Positions 26,974-36,728 of a stretch of 64,000 nt of DNA are shown here, piece after piece. The translations under genes and the position numbers were made by a program. Source of the DNA: Streptomyces sp. DI166 (lineage in GTDB: Bacteria > Actinomycetota > Actinomycetes > Streptomycetales > Streptomycetaceae); NCBI RefSeq assembly GCF_900091315.1, contig NZ_FLSP01000008.1, forward strand, positions 62,001-126,000, given 5' to 3'. Under the pieces are notes generated by a model. It saw only the letters and a list, made by a program, of their open reading frames with translations. It was not told the origin of the DNA and did not search any database. The number at the start of each line of letters is the position of its first letter. Within the stretch, counting starts at the first letter, position 1.

Positions 26974-27843
26974 TCAGGCGTCGGTGGCCGGAGCCTCGGC
27001 CGCGGGGGCCTCGGCGGCGGGCGCCTCGGCGGCCGGGGCCTGCTCGGCGGCGGGGGCCTCGTCGGCCTTCTTCTCGCCCTCAAGCAGGTCGCGCTCCCAC
27101 TCGGCGAGCGGCTCGCCCGCGGCCTTCTCGCCCTTCTCGCCGGTGGCGACGCCGGAGCGGGCGATGAGGCCCTCGGCGACGGCGTCGGCGATCACACGGG
27201 TGAGCAGGGTGACGGAGCGGATCGCGTCGTCGTTGCCCGGGATCTTGTAGTCGACCTCGTCGGGGTCGCAGTTGGTGTCGAGGATCGCGACGACCGGGAT
27301 GTTCAGCTTCCGGGCCTCACCAACGGCGATGTGCTCCTTCTTGGTGTCCACGATCCAGACGGCGCTGGGCACCTTCTGCATCTCGCGGATACCGCCGAGG
27401 GTCTTCTCCAGCTTGGCCTTCTCGCGGGAGAGGACCAGGAGCTCCTTCTTGGTCAGACCGGAGGCCGCGACGTCCTCGAAGTCGATCTGCTCAAGCTCCT
27501 TCAGGCGCTGCAGACGCTTGTAGACGGTCGAGAAGTTGGTGAGCATGCCGCCCAGCCAGCGCTGGTTGACGTAGGGCATGCCGACGCGGGTGGCCTGCTC
27601 GGCGATGGCCTCCTGCGCCTGCTTCTTCGTACCGACGAACATGACCGTGCCGCCGTGGGCCACGGTCTCCTTGACGAACTCGTAGGCGCGGTCGATGTAC
27701 GACAGCGACTGGAGCAGGTCGATGATGTAGATGCCGTTGCGCTCGGTGAAGATGAAGCGCTTCATCTTCGGGTTCCAACGACGGGTCTGGTGACCGAAGT
27801 GGACGCCGCTCTCCAGCAGCTCCCGCATCGTGACGACGGCCAT
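26974..27843 (-). CDS. rpsB: 30S ribosomal protein S2
   Basis: 289 residues. It starts [20 protein letters not shown], contains [17 protein letters not shown] and ends with an Ala/Pro/Glu-rich tail of short repeats ([10 protein letters not shown]) typical of actinomycetes. The frame is open far upstream, but the family start is clear. It is the first gene of the rpsB-tsf unit. Confidence 0.96.
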   Translation of the reverse strand: MAVVTMRELLESGVHFGHQTRRWNPKMKRFIFTERNGIYIIDLLQSLSYIDRAYEFVKETVAHGGTVMFVGTKKQAQEAIAEQATRVGMPYVNQRWLGGMLTNFSTVYKRLQRLKELEQIDFEDVAASGLTKKELLVLSREKAKLEKTLGGIREMQKVPSAVWIVDTKKEHIAVGEARKLNIPVVAILDTNCDPDEVDYKIPGNDDAIRSVTLLTRVIADAVAEGLIARSGVATGEKGEKAAGEPLAEWERDLLEGEKKADEAPAAEQAPAAEAPAAEAPAAEAPATDA

Positions 27844-28115
27844 GGCCGTATCTCCTTGAATTTCTCGGTTGTGCCGCGGGTGCCGGACGGCTCCCGCGCC
27901 TGACGCCCCGAATGCGCCGTGCCACGAAGGACCGAGGAGCGCGGACTCAGGTCGTTTTGTCGACCCGAGTCGGGGCGTGCGAAGTCGACCCGGTGACCCG
28001 GATCGCCATGAGAAGTGTACGGGACCGGGGAGGCCCCGGGTGACGCCGCTGTCCACAAGCCGCCGGTCGTCCACAGATCGCGCCATGATCGGCGGGGCGC
28101 GGGGAGCCTGGGCGG

Positions 28116-28643
28116 ATGCGAGCGAAACGATGCGCGGTCCTGCTGTTACTGATCCTGGCGGCCTTGTTCGGCACGGGCGCCGAGGTGCCCCTGTCCCCCA
28201 CGGCGGCGGTGTCCGCCGCCCCCTGGCCGGTCCCCGGCCCCACGGTGCTGCGCGGCTTCGAACCCCCGCCGACGCCGTACGCCCGGGGCCACCGGGGTGT
28301 GGATCTCGCGGCCCCGGCCGGCACGCCCGTACGGGCGACGCGGGCGGGCCGGGTCTTCTTCGCGGGGCGGGTGGCGGGGAGGGGCGTGGTCTCCGTGGAG
28401 CACCCGGGGACGGGCACTCCGCCGCTGCGAACGACCTACGCGCCGGTCGATCCGCAGGTGGAGAAGGGGGCGGAGGTCGGGGCCGGCGAGGTGATCGGCA
28501 CGGTCGGCGCCGGGCCGCCGCACTGCGCGGTGTCCTGCCTGCACTGGGGGCTGCGGCGCGGGAAGACCTACCTGGACCCGCTGACCCTGCTGAACCCAGG
28601 CCCGTCGAGACTGCTGCCGGTGCTGGGGGTGCCCCTGCCGTAG
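28116..28643 (+). CDS. secreted M23 (LytM-type) peptidase-like protein
   Basis: 175 residues. A signal peptide (to about Ala34) precedes an M23 domain with the first zinc motif HRGVDLAAP. The second motif reads SCLHWGL, so the first His of the usual HxH is replaced by Cys. Activity is therefore uncertain; the protein may be a regulatory LytM-like factor or use Cys as ligand. It is divergent from rpsB across 272 bases that should hold both promoters. Confidence 0.8.
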   Translation: MRAKRCAVLLLLILAALFGTGAEVPLSPTAAVSAAPWPVPGPTVLRGFEPPPTPYARGHRGVDLAAPAGTPVRATRAGRVFFAGRVAGRGVVSVEHPGTGTPPLRTTYAPVDPQVEKGAEVGAGEVIGTVGAGPPHCAVSCLHWGLRRGKTYLDPLTLLNPGPSRLLPVLGVPLP

Positions 28644-28663
28644 GAGCTCGGGCCGAGCTGGAC

Positions 28664-29254
28664 TCAGCCCCGCACTCCCCGCAGTGCCATGGCCACCGCC
28701 GCCTCCGTGATGGCCTCCGGCTCCTCCGCCGCACCCAGCTCGATCCGGCGCACCGCCGCGTCCACCACGCCCTGGAGCAGCATCGCCGCCAGCCGGGGCT
28801 CGGCGTGGCCCATCTCCCGCAGGGCCTCGGCGATCATCGTGACGAGCCCGCCGTGCGCGGCGCGGATCTTCTCCCGGGCGCCGGCGTCCAGCTCGCTCGC
28901 GGAGATCGCGACCACGGCCCGGTGCCGCCGGTCCCCGACCAGCGCGAGCTGGGTGCGCACATACGCCTCGATCTTGGCCTCGGCACCGTCCGCCGCGGCC
29001 ATCGCCGCCTCGACCTCGGCCGCCCAGACCGGGAAGTCGACCGCGCACAGCTCCTCGACCACGGCGGCCCGTGACCGGAAGTACTCGTACACGGACGACC
29101 GCGCGAGGCCCGTCCGCTCGGCCAGCGCCGGGAACGTCAGCGCCTCCGTACCGCCCTCGGAAAGCAGGGAACGAGCCGCGTCCAGCAGGGCGGCTCGCTG
29201 CATCGACCTGTGCTCGGCCACGGAGGCCGCTCGAATCCTTGGCACGTCGTCCAC
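28664..29254 (-). CDS. TetR-family regulator
   Basis: About 196 residues. The N-terminal helix-turn-helix is clear ([22 protein letters not shown]), followed by an all-helical ligand domain. The start could be GTG 29254 or GTG 29245; neither has a strong ribosome site. It lies downstream of whiG on the same strand and converges on the M23 gene. The target is unknown. Confidence 0.85.
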   Translation of the reverse strand: MDDVPRIRAASVAEHRSMQRAALLDAARSLLSEGGTEALTFPALAERTGLARSSVYEYFRSRAAVVEELCAVDFPVWAAEVEAAMAAADGAEAKIEAYVRTQLALVGDRRHRAVVAISASELDAGAREKIRAAHGGLVTMIAEALREMGHAEPRLAAMLLQGVVDAAVRRIELGAAEEPEAITEAAVAMALRGVRG

Positions 29255-29307
29255 TTTACGGACGCACCGCCCGGTACGGGAGTAGCTCCCGAAGGTCCGC
29301 CGCCCGG

Positions 29308-30150
29308 TCAACGGCCGAAACTGGCCAGCTTCGCCCGTAGCTGCAGGACCGACTTGGTGTGGATCTGGCTGACCCGGCTCTCGGTTACGCCCAGCACATT
29401 GCCGATCTCGGCGAGGGTGAGCCCTTCGTAGTAGTAGAGCGTGACGACGGTCTTCTCGCGCTCGGGGAGGGTGTTGATCGCCCGGGCGAGGAAGCGGCGC
29501 AGCTCCCGGTCCTCGGCCACCTCGACGGGGTTGTCCGCGGCGGTGTCCTCCAGCGTGTCCATGACGCTGAGCCCGTCGCCGCTCTCGCCGCCCACATGGA
29601 GCAGCTCCTCCAGCGCCACCACGTTGGCCAGCGACAACTGACTGAAGACCGAGTGGAGTTCGTCCACCGCGATCCCCATCTCGGCGGCGACCTCCACTTC
29701 GGTCGGGGTGCGCCTGAGGCGTGCCTCCAGCGTCGCGTACGCCCGCTCCACGTTCCGGGCCTTGGTCCGCACCGAGCGCGGGATCCAGTCCAGGGCGCGC
29801 AGTTCGTCGATCATCGCGCCGCGGATCCGGGTGATCGCGTACGTCTCGAACTTGATCTCCCGGTCGATGTCGAACTTCTCGATGGCGTCGATCAGCCCGA
29901 AGACTCCCGAGGAGACGAAGTCGGCCTGCTCCACATTGGGCGGCAGGCCGACGCTCACCCGTCCCGCCACGTATTTCACGAGCGGCGAGTAGTGCAGGAT
30001 CAGCTGCTCGCGCAGTCGCTCGTCCCCCGTCGCCTTGTACGACCGCCACAACTCGTCGAGCGTCGAGGGAGCGGGCGGCCGCACGCTGCCACCGTCGCGG
30101 GCGGCTGGGGGGATCGCCGCCCGGTCGGACCCGGAGGTGTGCTGGGGCAT
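29308..30150 (-). CDS. whiG: sporulation sigma factor WhiG
   Basis: Sigma factor that starts aerial hyphae on the path to sporulation; inhibited by RsiG with cyclic di-GMP in Streptomyces. 280 residues, the normal length, starting [12 protein letters not shown]. Regions 2 ([25 protein letters not shown]), 3 and 4 ([20 protein letters not shown]) are intact. AAGG precedes the ATG. Confidence 0.97.
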   Translation of the reverse strand: MPQHTSGSDRAAIPPAARDGGSVRPPAPSTLDELWRSYKATGDERLREQLILHYSPLVKYVAGRVSVGLPPNVEQADFVSSGVFGLIDAIEKFDIDREIKFETYAITRIRGAMIDELRALDWIPRSVRTKARNVERAYATLEARLRRTPTEVEVAAEMGIAVDELHSVFSQLSLANVVALEELLHVGGESGDGLSVMDTLEDTAADNPVEVAEDRELRRFLARAINTLPEREKTVVTLYYYEGLTLAEIGNVLGVTESRVSQIHTKSVLQLRAKLASFGR

Positions 30151-30432
30151 TCGTCGCCTTGTGCCGTTCTGCCGTGAAGTGCGGGTGCCTGGGTGAGCTG
30201 TCGGTCTGGTACGGGTCTGGTGCCGTGGTGCCGGTCTGCACCGGAATCCCCGTGAGCGTAGCGTGACTGGAGTGTCGCGGTGTGCGAAGGACGGGGCGCG
30301 GAGCATGCGCAGATACGTTCCGCTGGGCGTCCCCCCGAGGCAGCCCGATCGCTCTGCGTGATCGGCCCGGGGTATCAACTCCGGGAATTCCCAAGGGCAT
30401 CGCGGTTCCCCCGGACGGCCGAACACGCTCGG

Positions 30433-31581
30433 TCAGCATCGGCCGCGATCGTCACGGAGTGGCATCACCGCCTGGCGTGTCAACTTCCAGCCGTCGCCGT
30501 GTCGTTCGACGTAACCAAGTGCTCGGAGTTCGTACAGCCGGGCGACGGCGTCGTCATGGGTGGTCTGCGCCCCGCGGGCGATCTCGTCGGGCGGGGCCGC
30601 ACCCCGTGCGGGCAGTGCGTTCAGCACCCGGCGGGTGCCCGCCGCCAACAGGTCCCGGGGCAGGACGGGTCCGCGCCGGTCGGGCGCCAGCTCCCCCATG
30701 TCCCCGACGAGTTCGACGACCTCGGCGGCGTCCGTGACCAGCACGGCGTCCCCGCGCAGCAGCTCGTGCACCCCGGCGGACAGCCCGCTGGTCACCGGTC
30801 CGGGGACGCCTATCGTGTGCCGCCCCAGCCGCTGCGCCGCCCGTGCCGTGGCCAGCGAGCCGCTGCGGTGCGCGGCCTCGACCACGACGGTCCCCCTGGT
30901 CAGGGCGGCGATCACCCGGTTGCGGACGATGAATCTGCTCGGGGTGGGGTGGTCACCGGGCGGCAACTCCCCGATGACCAGCCCCTGTTCCGCGATCCGG
31001 GTGATCAGCTGGGTGTGCCCGCGCGGGTACGGCCGGTCGACCCCGCAGGCCAGCACGGCGACGGTGGCCCCGCCGGCGGCGAGGGCGCCCCGGTGGGCGG
31101 CGCCGTCGATGCCGTAGGCGCCCCCGGAGACCACCACCCAGCCCCGCTCGGCGAGCCCCGCCGCGACCGTGGCCGCCGTGTGCGCCCCGTACTCCGTGCA
31201 GGCCCGCGCTCCCACGACCCCGACGGACCTGAGGGCCCACATCCGCAGGTTCGGGCTTCCGCGCACCCACAGCCCCAGCGGCCGGGCGTCCCCGAGGTCG
31301 TCGAGCTGCCGGGGCCACTCCCCGTCCCCCGGGCACACATACCGCACCCCCGTCTCGCGGGCGACCGCCAGGTCCCGCTCCGGATCGGCCCGCTCCGCCC
31401 GGGCCAGCAGCCCGGCCCAGCGCCGCTCGCTGATGCCCTCGAACCGGCGCCCCTTCCCGCGCAGCCGCCCGGCGACCTCCCGCACCCCGGCCTCCCGCAG
31501 CCAGCGCCCGGCCGCCTCGTCCCCGGGTTCGAGGACACGCGCGAGGAAGACCCGGTCGTACAGCTCGGCGCCGGGGCTCAC
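30433..31581 (-). CDS. dprA: DNA-processing protein DprA
   Basis: Rossmann-fold protein that loads RecA on incoming single-stranded DNA. 382 residues, with GVVGARACTEYG, VVSGGAYGIDGAAHRGAL and a C-terminal winged-helix-like region. The GTG start overlaps the comM stop (GTGA), so translation was coupled to comM. comM upstream is now cut by the island, so dprA expression may depend on a new promoter. Confidence 0.93.
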   Translation of the reverse strand: MSPGAELYDRVFLARVLEPGDEAAGRWLREAGVREVAGRLRGKGRRFEGISERRWAGLLARAERADPERDLAVARETGVRYVCPGDGEWPRQLDDLGDARPLGLWVRGSPNLRMWALRSVGVVGARACTEYGAHTAATVAAGLAERGWVVVSGGAYGIDGAAHRGALAAGGATVAVLACGVDRPYPRGHTQLITRIAEQGLVIGELPPGDHPTPSRFIVRNRVIAALTRGTVVVEAAHRSGSLATARAAQRLGRHTIGVPGPVTSGLSAGVHELLRGDAVLVTDAAEVVELVGDMGELAPDRRGPVLPRDLLAAGTRRVLNALPARGAAPPDEIARGAQTTHDDAVARLYELRALGYVERHGDGWKLTRQAVMPLRDDRGRC

Positions 31582-32151
31582 GTCGACGCTCCCATCGCTG
31601 TGGACGCGCCCCGGAGCACCCCGGAATACCGGCACGTCAACGCCCCGATCGCCATGGGCACCCCGCGGGGGACCCCGGTCCGCAGTTGCAGCGCCAGGGC
31701 GACGTCCGTCGCGTCGGGGCGGTCGTGGCCGAGGAGGTCGGCGACGGTCCAGGCGACCCGCAGCACCCGGTCCAGGCCCCGGGCGGTCAGCACACCCCGC
31801 TCCAGATGGCGCTCGGCCTCGTCCATCGCACCCGGCGCGGCGTACCAGCGGCTGCGCAGCTCCCGGCCGGGAATCTCGCTGTTGGTCCGCCACGGGGTGT
31901 CGGCCAGGCGGGCGGCTGCGCGTTCCCTGGCCTGCAGCACCCGGGCGGCCACGGTCGCCGTGGACTCGCCGCGGGCGCCGCGTTCGGTGAGTTCGGCGCG
32001 GGTGACCCGGTCGACCTCGACGCGCAGGTCGACCCGGTCGAGGAGCGGTCCGGACAGACGGGCCTGGTAGCGGCGGATCGCGGCGGGCGGGCACTCGCAC
32101 AGGTCGTCGGTACGGGAGAAGCGGCCGCAGGGGCAGGGGTTGGCCGCGAGC
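31578..32151 (-). pseudogene. comM: comM (YifB, Mg-chelatase-like AAA+), 5' part lost
   Basis: Only the C-terminal part of about 190 residues remains, from LAANPCPCGRF through QARLSGPLLDRVDLRVEVD to the stop. A full YifB is over 500 residues and its Walker motifs would lie upstream. The homology stops abruptly at about 32150. The frame continues about 66 more codons into unrelated sequence (to 32348), which is not comM-like. The break marks the left end of the second island. The missing 5' part is probably beyond the right edge of the window. Confidence 0.85.
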
Positions 32152-32715
32152 TTATCGGGGTGCTTCACTCCTGTCCGTTGTCCGCTCCGAGACCTCAACC
32201 CAACCCCCGCGCAGGAAGCCCCGTACCACCTCTTGCACGGCGCTCTCTCGTTCTTGATCTCTTCGAATGTCACCCTGTGTGACTTCTCCAGGGATTGACT
32301 CAACCCCTCTAGGCTGGCACCCGAGCCTCGACCCTCCCGTCGTCGCACGTGTAACAGATGCCTCCGTCCTCATCTCAGCGACCGAGGGCCTTGATGATCT
32401 TGTGAGCGAAGCCGTAGGCGAAGATGCTTCCAAAGCCTGGGCGGCAGATGTGGGGTCGTACGTGGCGATCTCAAGGCTCTACCGGTCGACGAAGTCGGTG
32501 AGCGCCTGGCAGATCGCGGTCTCCACTAGGTAAGCGGGCCGCAGCCCATACAACCCGTCGTTACTACGGACCGTCGGATCGTCACCGAGCGATCACAGCA
32601 GGGACGAATACACCCGAGAGGACAGGCTTCCGATAATCCGATAGGATTCCGCTCCTCTCGGCGGTGCCATGCCAGTGGCCCTCCCAACCGCCGGTGATCT
32701 ACAGGGAGACGAATC
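32152..32715. other. gene-poor left end of the island
   Basis: No convincing gene was found in these 564 bases. Small frames on both strands lack ribosome sites and Streptomyces codon bias. A minus-strand stretch ending near 32480 reads like the tail of a protein (YLVETAICQALTDFVDR) but has an early stop upstream, so it may be a gene remnant. The last 120 bases should hold the promoter for the helicase operon. Confidence 0.4.
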
Positions 32716-34104
32716 TTGGGCCTGCCAATACCTCAAGGTCATCAGCGCGACGTCGTCTACTTGGCCGCGCACGGCCATCAGGTCGTCCTAGGAACCGCTG
32801 GCACCGGCAAGACTGTGATGGCCATCCATCGTGCAGCACATCTAGCCGACGCTCGTACTCGAAACAACGGGCCCACGCTGCTGCTCACGTACAACAAGTC
32901 ACTGGTCACATACCTGCGGCATCTCGCTAACAAGTTGCCGAGGGTCACGATCGAGACTTACGGCACCTTTGCCCGCGGATACCTGGCCGCACAGGGTCGG
33001 ATGGGCTACAACCAGATCGCCGGCCCGGACCAGCGCAAGGTTTTCGTAGAGCAGGCCGTCAAGGAGACCGCGGCGTCCTACAAGCCGAACTCGTTCTTCG
33101 ACCGAGCAACGGACTTCTTCTTGGACGAGCTCGAATGGATCGACGGTAACGGGCTCGGCACGGTCGAGGCCTACCTCGCGGTCGACCGGGTCGGTCGGAT
33201 GGCCGCGCTGCAGCCAGGTCAACGACGAGCGGTCTGGGATATTCGTAAGAACTACCTAGCCGCCCGCACAGCGGGCGGCTACCCGTACGACTGGGCCTCG
33301 CTGCCAGCCTCGGTGCGCACCTCGTTGGCCGCTGACACGGTTGCCCGCCGGTACAAGCACATTGTGGTCGATGAGGCACAAGACCTCTCCCCGGAGTCGA
33401 TCCGCTCACTGGCAGAAGCCATCCCTGCAGACGGCAGTCTGACGCTCTTCGCGGATTACGCCCAACAGATCTACGGACAGCGGGTGTCGTGGCGTTCCTG
33501 TGGCCTGAAGGTTGCCAAAACCGAGGTGTTCCTCGACAACTATCGCAACAGCCCTGAGATTGCTCGCCTTGCGATCGCCATGGCTCAGATGCCCCACTTC
33601 CGCGACTCTGCTGACCTGGTAGAACCCCGGGCACCACAACGCGCGGCCGGCGCAAAGCCCACTCTTGTCAGCTACCCGTCAACCGAGGCCGAGGCAGCCG
33701 CAGTCGCGACCAGCGTCGCGGCCTTCGCGAAAGTCGCACGCGTAGGCGTGCTCGCTCGCACCCGTGCAGAAGCACGACTGGCCGTCCAGGGCGTGGCGGG
33801 CGTCCGGATGCTGCATGATCAGCTGCAGCGGTGGGAAATCGAAGCCGGCGTGTACGCGGGTACGTACCACTCCGCCAAGGGACTCGAATTTGATGTCGTG
33901 TTCCTGCCCTTCTGCGGAGCTGCTCGTTCCCCTGACAGCGACACGGTGACCGCTTTCGGGTACGACGAAGCCGCCAGCCGTGAGAGTCGCCTGCTCTACG
34001 TCGGCGTGACTCGTGCTCGCGATGAGCTCATCATCACCCACACCGGCGACCCGACCCCGTTGCTACCAGCTCCAGACTCCGGTCTCTACCAGGTGACAAC
34101 ATGA
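32716..34104 (+). CDS. superfamily 1 (UvrD/PcrA-type) DNA helicase
   Basis: 462 residues, shorter than PcrA (about 720). Helicase motifs are present in order: GTAGTGKT (26-33), VVDEAQDLSPES, ADYAQQIYG, YHSAKGLEFDVVFLP and LLYVGVTRARDEL. The start is TTG with GGGAG eight bases before it. The stop overlaps the ATG of the DarT-like gene (ATGA), so it is the first gene of a coupled three-gene operon. Codon bias is slightly weaker than in the core genes. It probably acts on DNA touched by the ADP-ribosylation pair, as a sensor or repair arm; this is inferred. Confidence 0.88.
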   Translation: MGLPIPQGHQRDVVYLAAHGHQVVLGTAGTGKTVMAIHRAAHLADARTRNNGPTLLLTYNKSLVTYLRHLANKLPRVTIETYGTFARGYLAAQGRMGYNQIAGPDQRKVFVEQAVKETAASYKPNSFFDRATDFFLDELEWIDGNGLGTVEAYLAVDRVGRMAALQPGQRRAVWDIRKNYLAARTAGGYPYDWASLPASVRTSLAADTVARRYKHIVVDEAQDLSPESIRSLAEAIPADGSLTLFADYAQQIYGQRVSWRSCGLKVAKTEVFLDNYRNSPEIARLAIAMAQMPHFRDSADLVEPRAPQRAAGAKPTLVSYPSTEAEAAAVATSVAAFAKVARVGVLARTRAEARLAVQGVAGVRMLHDQLQRWEIEAGVYAGTYHSAKGLEFDVVFLPFCGAARSPDSDTVTAFGYDEAASRESRLLYVGVTRARDELIITHTGDPTPLLPAPDSGLYQVTT

Positions 34105-34835
34105 CTGGCCAAGTCAACGTCGAGGTCGCCGCCGCACTGGCCTCTATGCCGCTGACCCGGCTGACGCACTTTACCCCTTCGTTGAATCTGCCCAGCATTT
34201 TCGCCGACGGCCAGCTACGCAGCGTCAAGGACCTGTCCGAGGATGTGCGCGCTTGCTACCGGGTAACTGATCTCCAGCGTCTGGATGGTTACCCGGACAG
34301 AGTTTGCTGCAGTTTGCAGTATCCGAACGGCTTTTACTTCGACATCGCCCGACGCAAAGCCCATGTCGTCAACTATCCGGACTGGGTGTGCCTCCTGCTG
34401 GACAAGGCCGTCGCCGCGACGGAGGGAGCACTGTTCTGCCCGCGGAACGCTGCCGCAGGAAGTGGCCTCGCCGCCCCCGGTGTGGCCGGTTTCAGGGCTT
34501 GCTATGCTCCGTCGGTTCAGGGCCAAGGGGGACAGACCCGCACCCGTGGGCCGCGCCACGACCCTGGCAGCCCTACCGACATCCAAGCCGAGGTACTGGT
34601 GACCGCCCCGGTGCCGGTGTCAGCGATCCATGCGATCGTGTTCCCTACCGAAGCCGCAGCGTCGGAGGAGTATGGGCGGCTGGACCGATTCGGCACACTC
34701 CCACCCAATGGCGTCCGATGGGTGATTTCGCCGGGTATGTTCGATAAGTGGACCATCACAGCCGCCGTCCAGAACAGCCGCTACTTCCCTGAGGCCACCT
34801 GGTCAATGGTGGCCTCACCAAGGGCAACATCATGA
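34101..34835 (+). CDS. DarT-like (DUF4433) ADP-ribosyltransferase
   Basis: 244 residues. The N-terminus RLTHFTPSLNLPSIFADGQL matches the DarT NAD-binding start, with His23. Near the end DIQAEVLV places Glu164 where DarT has its catalytic Glu. DarT toxins use NAD to ADP-ribosylate bases of single-stranded DNA and stop replication. The protein is overlapped at both ends by neighbours (helicase and glycohydrolase), a toxin-antitoxin-like layout. Target base and toxicity are not shown by sequence. Confidence 0.75.
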   Translation: MTGQVNVEVAAALASMPLTRLTHFTPSLNLPSIFADGQLRSVKDLSEDVRACYRVTDLQRLDGYPDRVCCSLQYPNGFYFDIARRKAHVVNYPDWVCLLLDKAVAATEGALFCPRNAAAGSGLAAPGVAGFRACYAPSVQGQGGQTRTRGPRHDPGSPTDIQAEVLVTAPVPVSAIHAIVFPTEAAASEEYGRLDRFGTLPPNGVRWVISPGMFDKWTITAAVQNSRYFPEATWSMVASPRATS

Positions 34836-36631
34836 CCAGTACCAGCAACACCATGGCGAAGACCGCGCGAGGTATTTTCCTGGGCGCGGCAGTCGGGGAC
34901 GCGCTGGGATGGCCGCAAGAGGTCCGCGGCGGTCTTGTTGGCGGGCAGAAAGAACGCGACCGCGCTACCCCACGGCCCGAGTTTCAGAACTGGACTCGAT
35001 ACGCCGGCCACTACTCCAAGCGCTATCGCGACCCTGTCCACGCTGGCGAATACAGCGATGACACCCAACTGTTGCTTGCCGTGGCCAGGTCATGCCTGGC
35101 CGGTGAGCGTTGGTGGGAGCGGCTCACTGAGGTAGAGCTCCCTACCTGGCCGTCGTATCAGCGGGGCGGCGGTGGAGCAGTCCTAGCCGCAGCCGCGTCC
35201 TGGGCCGACGGACGTCCGCCATGGCGCAACGATGGGCCATCACGGGCGCAGGCCGTCGAGAAGCGCTACCGCAATGCTGGCGCCAATGGCGTCGCGATGC
35301 GTATCGCCCCCCACGTGTTGTGGGCCGAGACTTCCGACGACCTGATCCGACGCATCGTACTCGACGGCATCACAACCCATGGCCATCCCCGCGCATTGGT
35401 CGGCGCACTGGTCTACGCTTTCGCACTCCGCGACGCCGCCTCCTCGCAAACGACACACGGCTTCGGCGACAGCGTCGAGGCTGCCGCTGCCGGCCTCGTT
35501 GACGTCGAGCGAGTCCTCCGGGTATTGCCCACCGGCTGGGGCACCGCCCACGACCTCGAACGGTTCGCGGTCACCTGGCAGGACACTAATAAGGAGACAT
35601 CGCAACTCCTGGAGCTCATTGCGGACTCGTTGCATCGCGGCGCCATGAGCAACCCTGAGATCACGCTGGAACGGCTCGGATGCACCGATCCGAAGATCAA
35701 CGGTGCTGGAACTGTGAGCGCGGCTGCAGCCATCTACCTCGCGAGCCGATTTGCCGCCCGCCCACAAGGAGGTCTGCTCACCGCAGCATTCCTGCGTAAG
35801 GGCGACACCGACACTTTGGCCTCACTCACCGCTGCGATACTCGGTGCACTGCACGACACAAATTGGCTGGGGAACCTAGCTGCCGAGGTGCAAGATGCCA
35901 ACTACATCGCGAGGTTGGCCGATCGCAGCGCCGCCCACGCCGCCGACCCGCCAAAGTGGCCAACCCGTCGTCCGATGGCGCTACGCAGGGCGCTAAACGA
36001 CGCGCTGCTTCCCCGCCGTGCTTTCCACAGCGAGTTCCCCGATGGGCGCCAGTGCCACGTCGACGACTTTGCCGTTCTTCATGACGGTCGCGTACTGCGC
36101 GCACGGCTTTTCCTTGACGATGGCCAAACCGCGTTTATTGACCTGCCCACAGACCCGACAACCAGGTCCGGCGAGACAAGCCGTGAGCACTCATCCCGAC
36201 AGCGACAGCCCACGTCCGGACAGTCCAACGGCGCGAGTGAACCAGTCGGAACGAGCAGCCGCAGCGCAACACACACACCAATGGCGCCCCACTCGGTGGC
36301 AAGGCACTCCACCCAGCCCGAAACCGACGCTGTCCTCGCCACCTTGAGCCTCGCCCGCTCCGCAGCCTTCTACGCTCAACTCACCGGCCGCGATATTCCG
36401 GTGCGTGCTGGCACCGTCGAGATCAGCCCTGGGCTGCTTCTTCGTCAATCTGCAACGGGCACGTTGATCGATGCAGCGTCCGTCATCGTGCACATCACCG
36501 TCGATGACCTTGCCGAGGCCACACGCCGCCTTGGCATCGAGAGCACCGTGACGAGCGGTGTATCCGCAACGTTTGAGGTGCGGGATCCAGACGGGCGCAC
36601 TGTGCGTGTCGGCCAGCGCCCTGCGAAATAA
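34832..36631 (+). CDS. ADP-ribosylglycohydrolase with C-terminal VOC-like domain
   Basis: 599 residues. The ARH/DraG domain begins GIFLGAAVGDALGWPQE, has the metal motif YSDDTQ (Asp76, Asp77) and ends with KGDTDTLASL (Asp325, Asp327). These supply the two-metal site that removes ADP-ribose. A spacer of about 120 residues with a Ser/Thr/Gln-rich part leads to a VOC-like domain (about 494-597: SLARSAAFYAQLTGRD, then FEVRDPDGRTVRV). The start overlaps the DarT-like stop (ATGA). The likely role is to reverse the transferase's mark, taking the place of the DarG macrodomain. Confidence 0.82.
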   Translation: MTSTSNTMAKTARGIFLGAAVGDALGWPQEVRGGLVGGQKERDRATPRPEFQNWTRYAGHYSKRYRDPVHAGEYSDDTQLLLAVARSCLAGERWWERLTEVELPTWPSYQRGGGGAVLAAAASWADGRPPWRNDGPSRAQAVEKRYRNAGANGVAMRIAPHVLWAETSDDLIRRIVLDGITTHGHPRALVGALVYAFALRDAASSQTTHGFGDSVEAAAAGLVDVERVLRVLPTGWGTAHDLERFAVTWQDTNKETSQLLELIADSLHRGAMSNPEITLERLGCTDPKINGAGTVSAAAAIYLASRFAARPQGGLLTAAFLRKGDTDTLASLTAAILGALHDTNWLGNLAAEVQDANYIARLADRSAAHAADPPKWPTRRPMALRRALNDALLPRRAFHSEFPDGRQCHVDDFAVLHDGRVLRARLFLDDGQTAFIDLPTDPTTRSGETSREHSSRQRQPTSGQSNGASEPVGTSSRSATHTPMAPHSVARHSTQPETDAVLATLSLARSAAFYAQLTGRDIPVRAGTVEISPGLLLRQSATGTLIDAASVIVHITVDDLAEATRRLGIESTVTSGVSATFEVRDPDGRTVRVGQRPAK

Positions 36632-36728
36632 TGAGGACGGCCGCCGGACATCGCTCCTCTGGACCCCGACCAGGCCAGGACCTTCCATGCCTGGTCACCT
36701 TCAATTGCAAGCCCCTAGCCTGACCGTC

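Noticed and set aside
32267..32533. Small plus-strand gene at the island start
   Set aside because: Weak codon bias, no ribosome site and no recognisable motif; treated as non-coding.
32716..36631. Standard DarTG system with a macrodomain antitoxin
   Set aside because: No macrodomain-like sequence was seen in this operon; the third protein has ARH metal motifs instead.
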